Source: Actinomycetes bacterium | GTDB taxonomy: Bacteria > Actinomycetota > Acidimicrobiia > Acidimicrobiales > RAAP-2 | Direction: 5' to 3' | DNA length: 5,288 nt | Assembly: GCA_021802025.1 (NCBI GenBank) | Contig: JAKABC010000124.1 | Location: 1 to 5,288, forward strand | Shown: piece after piece, positions 1-4,824 of the stretch | Layout of the letters: each line of letters opens with the position of its first letter | Position numbering within the stretch: the stretch's first letter is position 1 | The notes under the pieces: generated by a model | What the model was told of the DNA's origin: nothing | The model's database searches: none | The model's input: the letters and a program-made list of their open reading frames with translations, nothing else | Made by a program: the position numbers and the translations under genes

Positions 1-87
1 CCTCAAATGGGGCACCTATCTTCCCTCAACGCGGGCGTCGCACTCTCGGTCGCTGCGTTTGAGGTCGCAAGACAACGACGTAGCTAA
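1..87 (+). CDS. rlmB: TrmH/SpoU-family 23S rRNA 2'-O-methyltransferase, C-terminal end (RlmB-like), 5' truncated
   Basis: Frame 1 is open from the first base to TAA at 85-87 and gives 28 residues. These contain SLNAGVALSVAAFEVARQ, preceded by QMGHLS. This matches the last conserved motif of SpoU/TrmH methyltransferases (family pattern: IPM-G----SLNVSVA----YE--RQR), which lies in the C-terminal trefoil knot, forms part of the S-adenosylmethionine site, and includes the conserved Ser-Leu-Asn. RlmB methylates the ribose of a guanosine in the peptidyl-transferase region of 23S rRNA. The gene enters from the left edge and only its 3' end is visible. A related family member such as TsnR or another TrmH-like enzyme cannot be excluded from so short a piece, so the family call is firmer than the gene symbol. 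No convincing intrinsic terminator follows the stop. Confidence 0.8.
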   Translation, partial: PQMGHLSSLNAGVALSVAAFEVARQRRS

Positions 88-93
88 CTCGAA

Positions 94-148
94 GTCGACG
101 TCCGTGTCGACGTCCGTATTACTCGAGTAGTAGTCGACGGTTGTCCGT
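94..148 (+). repeat. 12-bp tandem direct repeat, third degenerate copy, and 10-bp palindrome in the leader region
   Basis: GTCGACGTCCGT occurs twice, head to tail, at 94-105 and 106-117. A third copy at 133-148 is GTCGACG and GTCCGT interrupted by GTT. Between them, at 120-129, is the perfect palindrome TACTCGAGTA. A weak promoter-like pair, TCGACG (95-100), 16 bp, TATTAC (117-122), lies inside the same block. It matches the sigma-A consensus at four of six bases in each hexamer. The block sits between the rlmB stop and the secreted-protein gene, so it could be an operator/promoter region for that gene. No function is proven. Confidence 0.45.
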
Positions 149-205
149 GCGTGGATGCCTCTCACTGCTCACTCATCTGTAGTTCCAAATGTTTCGTCAA
201 TCGCG

Positions 206-224
206 ACAACGGCGAGACCGTTGT
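206..224 (+). other. Small hairpin upstream of the InlB-repeat gene start
   Basis: ACAACGG (206-212) and CCGTTGT (218-224) form a perfect 7-bp stem with the 5-nt loop CGAGA. A flanking G-T wobble can extend it. It lies 27 nt upstream of the preferred ATG at 252, so it would be in the mRNA leader if transcription starts upstream. It has no T-tract and is not a typical terminator. It may be chance. Confidence 0.3.
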
Positions 225-251
225 TTGCTGGAGGTCAGATCGGGGGATGTC

Positions 252-1937
252 ATGGAGAGCCGCTGGGTCACGCGAGAAAGGCAGCGGGTTCGCAGAAGAG
301 TCAGGAACTTCCAATCCAGATGGATACGAGTCGCAGCGCTGTTCGCGATCTTGATTTGCGTTCCGATGATGGTTGCGACTGGTGCAATTGGAGTTTCACC
401 AGCAGGAGCGACCTCGCCTCCTGTTCACGTTGTCACGTTTTTCGAAAACGGAAGCGGGAGCTACACGGCGAGCACATATCAAGACGGTTCCTCTACTCAG
501 GCGCTGACGCTTTTTGCCAACTTGAGTCCCGCTTTCTCGAATCCTGGCTATGAGTTCGTGGATTGGAACACGGCAGCAGATGGATCGGGTACGAGCTACG
601 CAGATGGCGCGACTTACTCGTTTGCTTCAGATCTCACGCTCTATGCGCAATGGAGAGCATTACCTGTTGCTCATACGGTGACGTTTTTCGAAAATGCATC
701 TCCGAGCGACACCGTGAGCAATTTTGAGTCTGAAGTAGGTCCAACTGCCCTTACCTCCATCGCATCGCTTGGGTTCTCCAAGTCGAACTCAACATTTCTG
801 AGTTGGAACACGGCGGCGGACGGGTCGGGTACGAGTTACGCAGACGGAGCTACCTACTCGTTCTCTGCCGATTTGACCCTCTACGCTCAATGGACGGTTA
901 ACGCATCCGTTGCTGTGACTTTCGGAGACAACGGCGGGTCGGGGACTGTCGCACCCTTATCTGCACCGTCCGGAACATCCGTCGTCCTCCCCAGTGGGGG
1001 AGGACTTAGTAATCCGGGCTACACGTTCACGGGCTGGAACACCCAAGCCAACGGGCTCGGGACGGCGTACGCCGCGGGCTCTTCTCTCACCGTGACTTCG
1101 AACCTGACCCTCTACGCCCAGTGGGCGACGGCGAAGTTCGTCGTTACCTTCGACGCTGACGGCGGTGTGACGAGTGTTCCGTCGGAGCAGTTCGCCGCCA
1201 GTGGGGCACCGGTGGCGCTCCCGAGCGCCGCCCTGGCGGGCTCCACGTTCGAGGGATGGTTCACCGCCCCGACCGGGGGAACGTTGGTCGGTGGGGCCGG
1301 TGCCCCATACGCCCCGACCGATTCGGTCACCCTCTACGCGCAGTGGTCGACGTCCACCTCGTCGACGTCAACCGCGGCGGTCGTTCTCACATTCTCGGCC
1401 AACGGCGGTAGTGGTTCCCTCGCGCCCGTGGACCTGACCGGCGGTGGGTCGACGGACTTGCCCGGTGGGACGTTCATCCGTCCGGGCTACGTCTTCGAGG
1501 GGTGGTCCACGTCCGCGAAGGGGAAGGCGGCGGTGTACGCCGCCGGCCAAACCTTCGCGCCCGCGACCTCCGAGACGCTTTACGCCGTCTGGCGTCGCGC
1601 CACCGCGGTGGCGACGTTGTACGGGGACGTCGGCGACTTCCCCCACTTCACGACCACCCTGACTCCCACCCTCGCGAAACAGGTAATGAAGTTGGCTCTC
1701 GTAGTTCGCGCCCGGCGCTGTCGCGAGGTCGAGCTCCTCGGGTACACGGCGTCGACAGGGCTCGGGAGCCTCGATCGGTCGGTGAGCGCCCGTCGTGCCC
1801 AGGCGGTGGCGCGGGCCCTCCGAACGGACCTGCGACGGCTTCACGTGCGCGGCGTCACGATTCGAGCCAGCGGCCAGGGCTCGATCGATCGGCGCACCGC
1901 CTCGATGTACTCGCGCGTGGAGGTCTTCCTCGCCTAG
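252..1937 (+). CDS. Secreted surface protein: five InlB B-type repeats and a C-terminal OmpA-like domain
   Basis: The protein has 561 residues from ATG 252, preceded by GGGGG at 242-246. An in-frame ATG at 189 would add 21 residues but has no Shine-Dalgarno match and would put an unusual extension before the signal peptide. From 252, an Arg-rich n-region leads into a hydrophobic stretch (about 27-47) ending in Pro-Ala-Gly-Ala-Thr, a good signal-peptidase I site near residue 54. Five InlB B-type (Flg_new/Listeria-Bacteroides) repeats of 71-77 residues follow at about 58-134, 140-214, 220-291, 295-365 and 376-447. Each has V-TF near the start, G-x-F-x-x-W (or a variant) in the middle, and TLYA-W at the end. 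A Ser/Thr linker (365-375) precedes repeat five. Residues about 455-561 resemble an OmpA-like fold, with LLGYTASTG, SARRAQAV and a final RVEVFLA. No LPXTG motif or C-terminal membrane anchor is visible. A cell-envelope adhesion or scaffold role is inferred; substrate and partner are unknown. Confidence 0.8.
   Translation: MESRWVTRERQRVRRRVRNFQSRWIRVAALFAILICVPMMVATGAIGVSPAGATSPPVHVVTFFENGSGSYTASTYQDGSSTQALTLFANLSPAFSNPGYEFVDWNTAADGSGTSYADGATYSFASDLTLYAQWRALPVAHTVTFFENASPSDTVSNFESEVGPTALTSIASLGFSKSNSTFLSWNTAADGSGTSYADGATYSFSADLTLYAQWTVNASVAVTFGDNGGSGTVAPLSAPSGTSVVLPSGGGLSNPGYTFTGWNTQANGLGTAYAAGSSLTVTSNLTLYAQWATAKFVVTFDADGGVTSVPSEQFAASGAPVALPSAALAGSTFEGWFTAPTGGTLVGGAGAPYAPTDSVTLYAQWSTSTSSTSTAAVVLTFSANGGSGSLAPVDLTGGGSTDLPGGTFIRPGYVFEGWSTSAKGKAAVYAAGQTFAPATSETLYAVWRRATAVATLYGDVGDFPHFTTTLTPTLAKQVMKLALVVRARRCREVELLGYTASTGLGSLDRSVSARRAQAVARALRTDLRRLHVRGVTIRASGQGSIDRRTASMYSRVEVFLA
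423..1592 (+). repeat. Five protein-coding InlB B-type repeat units
   Basis: The units lie at 423-653, 669-893, 909-1124, 1134-1346 and 1377-1592. Units 1 and 2 share WNTAADGSGTSYADGATYSF at their C-terminal side and differ there only by an Ala/Ser swap. Units 3 to 5 are more divergent. Unit 3 ends TLYAQW, unit 4 ends TLYAQW and unit 5 ends TLYAVW. In known InlB-type proteins these modules form small beta-rich domains that extend a surface protein. Confidence 0.8.
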
Positions 1938-1944
1938 CCCCGTC

Positions 1945-1987
1945 GCCCCCGCCACCCCGGTGACACTGACTCTGGGGTGGCGGGGGC
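1945..1987. terminator. Long GC-rich hairpin between convergent genes, candidate bidirectional terminator
   Basis: GCCCCCGCCACCCC (1945-1958) pairs perfectly over 14 bp with GGGGTGGCGGGGGC (1974-1987), leaving a 15-nt loop. It starts 7 nt after the stop of the InlB-repeat gene. On the other strand it lies 8 nt beyond the 3' end of the tRNA-Thr gene. It therefore sits where both convergent transcripts should stop. Neither side has a run of T, so it is not a textbook intrinsic terminator, although U-less hairpin terminators have been proposed in actinobacteria. Confidence 0.65.
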
Positions 1988-1995
1988 CGGGCGAG

Positions 1996-2070
1996 AGCCG
2001 GTGGAGGGATTCGAACCCACGACCTGACGATTACAAATCGCCTGCGCTAACCAGACTGCGCCACACCGGC
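1996..2070 (-). tRNA. tRNA-Thr, anticodon TGT
   Basis: Read on the minus strand, the 75-nt cloverleaf has a perfect 7-bp acceptor stem GCCGGTG/CACCGGC (2064-2070 with 1997-2003). It has D-stem GCGC/GCGC, anticodon stem GGCGA/TCGTC (one G-U pair) and loop TTTGTAA. Anticodon TGT is at 2033-2035 on the complementary strand. The variable region is 5 nt, and the T-arm is GTGGG-TTCGAAT-CCCTC. The discriminator base is T at 1996 and no CCA is encoded. G1-C72, C2-G71 and the anticodon bases G35 and U36 agree with the known threonyl-tRNA synthetase identity elements. The tRNA should read ACA and related Thr codons. The T-stem has one U-U mismatch at pair 50-64. The gene is divergent from the LytR_C gene, and no convincing promoter is visible in the 50 bp between them. 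Confidence 0.95.
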
Positions 2071-2119
2071 GGAGCCCCCAGGCTAGTGAAGCCCGAGCCC
2101 GGACTCTAGAGTGGACGCG

Positions 2120-2626
2120 ATGAGCGATCGGGTGCCCTCCAGCCACGAGGCGCGCCCCCCGGGCTCGCACTACCAGCCGTCCCTGTGGGTGGTCCTGGTC
2201 ATCGTCGTCTTGTTCGTCGGCGGTGCGGTCGTGATGCTGCGCTCGCCCGGCGCGTCGGCCCCCGGTTCACCGACGCCCACCACGGCCCCGGCGGGCTCGC
2301 CGACCACGACGACGACCGGCGTCGTCGACCGGGCCAAGGTCACGGTGCAGGTGGCCAACGGCACCAAGGTGACGGGTCTGGCCGGTTCCTACACCCAAAA
2401 GCTCCAGCTGCTCAACTGGGCCACGCTGCCCCCGGGCAACGCCGCGGCGCTCGCCGGACGCACCACCATCTACTTCAACCCCGGCTACGTGAACGCCGCC
2501 CGTGAGATCGCCGCGGAGATCAAGATGCCGGCGTCGATCATCCGCCCGCGCGGCGGGGCGATTCCTATCGCCAACGCGGCCCACGACGACATCATCCTCG
2601 TGCTTGGACCGAACGCGGCGGGTTAG
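2120..2626 (+). CDS. Single-pass membrane protein with an extracytoplasmic LytR_C domain
   Basis: The product has 168 residues from ATG 2120, which follows the purine-rich stretch AGAGTGGA. A GTG at 2111 in the same frame would add three residues. Residues 1-21 are polar and predicted cytoplasmic. Residues 22-40 (LWVVLVIVVLFVGGAVVML) form one membrane helix. Residues 41-70 are a Pro/Ser/Thr-rich linker (PTPTTAPAGSPTTTTT). Residues about 73-164 match the LytR cell-envelope-related attenuator C-terminal domain (LytR_C): VTVQVANGTKVTGLAG at the start, TTIYFNPGYVNAA in the middle and DDIILVLG at the end. The N-out orientation is unlikely, so the domain should face the cell wall. The LCP (LytR-CpsA-Psr) catalytic domain found with LytR_C in many proteins is absent. 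A cell-envelope accessory role is inferred; the molecular function of standalone LytR_C proteins is not established. Its stop overlaps that of the convergent gpgS. Confidence 0.85.
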   Translation: MSDRVPSSHEARPPGSHYQPSLWVVLVIVVLFVGGAVVMLRSPGASAPGSPTPTTAPAGSPTTTTTGVVDRAKVTVQVANGTKVTGLAGSYTQKLQLLNWATLPPGNAAALAGRTTIYFNPGYVNAAREIAAEIKMPASIIRPRGGAIPIANAAHDDIILVLGPNAAG

Positions 2627-3402
2627 TCCGCGCCGTCTCGGGAGGACTCTTCGAAGCCGGAGCGCTCGAGCGCCGCGCGCAGGACCTCGGTGGCCATGGG
2701 TCGGAGTTCGTCGAGGGGCCGATTGCGGTGGCGACGCACACCCAGGTCGACCTGGGCCATCGCGTCGAGTCCGAAGCGCCGGGCCACGTCGATGAGCAGA
2801 GCGATCTCGACGTCGTAGCCCGGTGCGAGGTCGATCCCGTCGAGGGTTGAGCGCCGCAGGGCGGTCTCACCGGCCAGCGGCTGGCGGACCTCGTCGAGCC
2901 CGGGGAAGAGGAGGGTGAGGATCGGTCGGGCGGCCAGCTCGTTGACCCGACCACCGCCGGTGGGCATGTCGAAGTAGGGGCGCTCGTAGATCGGCTTGAC
3001 GAGCTGGGTCCGGGGCGACTCCAGGAGCGGCTGGACGAGACGGGCGACGTAGTCCGGGGTCGTGTTGACGACGTCACCGTCGAGGAAGACGAGCAGTGTC
3101 GAGGTGGTGGCCAGGACCCCGGCCGCCAGGGCCCGACCCTTGCCACCGGGTCCGTCCGCCTGGACGACCTTGGCTCCGTGGCGTTCGGCGACCCGGCCCG
3201 ACCCGTCGGTCGAGTGGTCGTCCACGACCACGAGTTCGTCGACGAGCTCCTCGTGGTCGCGCACGGCGTCGATGACCGCGCCGATGGTGGCGGCTTCGTC
3301 GCGCACCGGGATGATGACGGCGATGGACGCCTCGCCGCGAAGTTGGCGCACCCGGGAGTAGGAGTAGGCCGAGGCGGGCAGCGTCCAGGGGGCGTCGGCC
3401 AT
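2623..3402 (-). CDS. gpgS: Glucosyl-3-phosphoglycerate synthase (GpgS-like)
   Basis: The 259-residue cytosolic GT-A glycosyltransferase transfers glucose from NDP-glucose to 3-phosphoglycerate. The product leads to glucosylglycerate, a compatible solute, and to methylglucose lipopolysaccharides in mycobacteria. Visible motifs are AVIIPVRDEAATIG (28-41), VDELVVVDDHSTDGS (54-68), GGKGRAL (86-92), the metal/nucleotide motif DGD (108-110), TGGGRVNELAARP (148-160), QPLAGE (174-179), APGYDVEIALL (193-203) and QVDLGVRRHRNRPLDEL (217-233). The last blocks are close to mycobacterial GpgS, including the His in HRNRPL (His225) that coordinates metal there. The protein is shorter at the N-terminus than the roughly 324-residue M. 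tuberculosis enzyme. ATG 3402 is fixed by an in-frame stop 9 nt upstream (3412-3414). No Shine-Dalgarno sequence is present, which suggests a leaderless message. No gpgP phosphatase gene is in the window. Confidence 0.88.
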   Translation of the reverse strand: MADAPWTLPASAYSYSRVRQLRGEASIAVIIPVRDEAATIGAVIDAVRDHEELVDELVVVDDHSTDGSGRVAERHGAKVVQADGPGGKGRALAAGVLATTSTLLVFLDGDVVNTTPDYVARLVQPLLESPRTQLVKPIYERPYFDMPTGGGRVNELAARPILTLLFPGLDEVRQPLAGETALRRSTLDGIDLAPGYDVEIALLIDVARRFGLDAMAQVDLGVRRHRNRPLDELRPMATEVLRAALERSGFEESSRDGAD

Positions 3403-3408
3403 GGGACG

Positions 3409-3439
3409 AGGCTAGGGGCGAGGGGGGCGCCCTTGACAA
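3409..3439 (-). promoter_or_regulatory. Candidate leaderless promoter of gpgS
   Basis: On the minus strand, TTGTCA (complement of 3434-3439), 19 bp and TAGCCT (complement of 3409-3414) resemble -35 and -10 boxes. The -10 box ends 6 nt before the A of the gpgS ATG, so transcription could start on or next to that A. This fits the absence of a ribosome binding site. The 19-bp spacer is long and the -10 box matches only TAnnnT, so the call is tentative. Confidence 0.4.
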
Positions 3440-3461
3440 TCCCGACCCCAGCGGTAAGAAT
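3433..3461 (+). promoter_or_regulatory. Candidate sigma-A-type promoter of thrC
   Basis: A perfect -35 box, TTGACA (3433-3438), is followed after 17 bp by AAGAAT (3456-3461), four of six matches to TATAAT. An alternative register is TAAGAA at 3455. Transcription would begin near 3468, giving a leader of about 108 nt before the thrC ATG. The -35 box overlaps the proposed -35 box of the divergent gpgS promoter by five bases. The leader contains a weak GTGTGG/CCACAC hairpin (3516-3521 with 3538-3543). I see no clear riboswitch or attenuator. Confidence 0.55.
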
Positions 3462-3576
3462 TGGGGAGTCATCAAGAGCGACTGAGGGACGGCCCCTTTG
3501 ACGTCGCGACAACCAGTGTGGGTCCCGGGTCAACCCTCCACACCAGGTGCCAAAGGCCGAACGATGAAAGGGAGAC

Positions 3577-4824
3577 ATGGGATACTCGCTCGGGCTCATC
3601 TGTCGAGAGTGCGCCGCCACCTACCCCGTGGAGGCACGCTACGTCTGCGAGTGGTGCTTCGGCCCCCTCGAGGTCCACTACGACCTCGAGGCGGCGCGCG
3701 GGCGCGTCACGCGCGCCTCCATCGAGGCGGGACCCCGCTCGCTGTGGCGCTACCGCGACCTGTTGCCCGAGGTCGGTGAGACCCCGGTCGATCTCGGGAC
3801 CGGGTGGACGCCGCTGCGCCGGGCCGACCGGCTCGCCGAGCGGCTCGGGGTGCGCGAGCTCTGGCTGAAGGACGACACGCGCAACCCCACGGGATCGTTC
3901 AAGGACCGGGTGGTGTCGGTGGCGCTGTCGGTCGCCCGGGGGCTGGGCTTCACCACGGCCGCCTGCGCGTCCACGGGCAACCTGGCGACCTCGGTGGCGG
4001 CTCACGCGGCGGCGATGGGCTGGCCGAGCGTCACGATCATCCCATCGGACCTGGAAACCTCGAAGGTCGTCATGGCCGCCGTCTTCGGCGGGGTCGTGCT
4101 CGGCGTCGAGGGCAACTACGACGACGTGAACCGGCTCTGCGTGGAGCTGGTGAGCGAGCACCCCGACTGGGCGTTCGCCAACGTCAACCTGCGCCCGTAC
4201 TACGCCGAGGGGTCCAAGACCCTCGCCTTCGAGATCGCCGAGCAGCTGGGGTGGCGCCTGCCGGACCAGGTGGTCGTGCCGATCGCCTCGGGGAGTCAGT
4301 TCACGAAGGTGGCCAAGGGGTTCGACCAGCTGCGCGCGCTGGGCCTGGTCGAGGGGGCGGCGCCCCGACTCTTCGGCGCCCAGGCGGCGGGCTGCTCGCC
4401 GGTGGCGACCGCCTTCGCCGAGGGGGCCACGGCCATCCGGCCCCAGAAGCCCCATACGGTCGCGCGCTCGCTCGCCATCGGCAACCCGGCCGACGGCCCC
4501 TACGTGCTCGACGAACTGCGCCGGGGCGGCGGCGACTGCGGTTCGGTCACCGACGAGGAGATCCTCGAGGGGATCGAGCTGCTCGCGGCCACCGAGGGGA
4601 TCTTCGCCGAGACGGCCGGTGGCACGACGATCGCCTCTCTGCGCCAGATGCTCGAGCGCGGCACGATCGACTCCGAGAGGTCGGTCGTGGCCATCATCTC
4701 CGGCCACGGCCTCAAGACGGTCGAGGCGCTCGAGGGGCGCGCGACCTTCACCGAGACGATCGCCCCGACCCTGGCCGCCGCCGAGGGCGCCTTGGCGGCC
4801 CACCTCTTGGTGGGGGCGTCGTGA
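3577..4824 (+). CDS. thrC: Threonine synthase family PLP enzyme with N-terminal zinc ribbon
   Basis: The 415-residue fold-type II PLP enzyme matches actinobacterial threonine synthases, which convert O-phospho-L-homoserine to threonine and phosphate. Residues 9-27 hold CREC and CEWC, a four-Cys zinc ribbon (Cys9, 12, 24, 27). TGWTPL is at 75-80. DDTRNPTGSFKDR (99-111) carries the Schiff-base lysine, Lys109. ASTGNLATS (131-139) is the family STGN loop that contacts the substrate. Later family blocks are NVNLRPYYAEGSKTLA (202-217), PIASGSQFTK (235-244), SLAIGNPADGPYVLD (298-312) and GIFAETAGGTT (341-351). ATG 3577 follows AAAGGGAG and is the first start after an in-frame TGA at 3565. The stop overlaps the start of the CysO-like gene in GTGA, so the two are probably co-translated. 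Neither thrB nor hom is adjacent. The substrate is uncertain: related enzymes act on O-phosphoserine (cysteate synthase) and the partner is a sulfur carrier, so a sulfur-transfer role is possible. Confidence 0.88.
   Translation: MGYSLGLICRECAATYPVEARYVCEWCFGPLEVHYDLEAARGRVTRASIEAGPRSLWRYRDLLPEVGETPVDLGTGWTPLRRADRLAERLGVRELWLKDDTRNPTGSFKDRVVSVALSVARGLGFTTAACASTGNLATSVAAHAAAMGWPSVTIIPSDLETSKVVMAAVFGGVVLGVEGNYDDVNRLCVELVSEHPDWAFANVNLRPYYAEGSKTLAFEIAEQLGWRLPDQVVVPIASGSQFTKVAKGFDQLRALGLVEGAAPRLFGAQAAGCSPVATAFAEGATAIRPQKPHTVARSLAIGNPADGPYVLDELRRGGGDCGSVTDEEILEGIELLAATEGIFAETAGGTTIASLRQMLERGTIDSERSVVAIISGHGLKTVEALEGRATFTETIAPTLAAAEGALAAHLLVGAS

Noticed and set aside
189..251. Upstream ATG at 189 as the start of the InlB-repeat protein
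   Set aside because: It has no Shine-Dalgarno match, crosses the 206-224 hairpin, and adds 21 residues before an otherwise normal signal peptide. It is not strictly excluded.
1350..1376. Short repeated GTCGACGTC-like bases resembling the leader repeat
   Set aside because: They encode the Ser/Thr linker STSTSSTST between repeats 4 and 5 and are explained by codon repetition.
88..2070. Genomic-island insertion of the InlB-repeat gene at the 3' end of tRNA-Thr
   Set aside because: The position and lower GC suggested it, but I found no second copy of the tRNA 3' end near 88-251, no integrase gene and no flanking direct repeats of attachment-site type.
2103..2112. 10-bp palindrome ACTCTAGAGT between tRNA-Thr and the LytR_C gene as an operator
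   Set aside because: It is short, isolated and overlaps the start region. There is no second half-site or promoter context to support regulation.
3461..3576. Threonine-rich leader peptide attenuator in front of thrC
   Set aside because: Possible short frames contain only a few scattered Thr codons, lack a good ribosome binding site, and no terminator/antiterminator pair with a T-tract is seen.
2592..3620. A 342-codon minus-strand frame overlapping gpgS
   Set aside because: It is rich in Ser, Arg and Pro with no family motifs, whereas the neighbouring frame holds the GpgS motifs.
3472..4803. A 443-codon open frame on the minus strand, antisense to thrC
   Set aside because: Its sequence is Arg/Gly/His-rich low-information protein typical of high-GC shadow frames. 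The opposite strand encodes thrC with clear catalytic motifs.
3804..4820. Long plus-strand open frame running through thrC into the CysO-like gene, suggesting a large fusion protein
   Set aside because: The upstream portion is an Arg/Gly-rich shadow of thrC. Only the part from GTG 4821 has a recognisable fold, and this GTG fits a coupled start.
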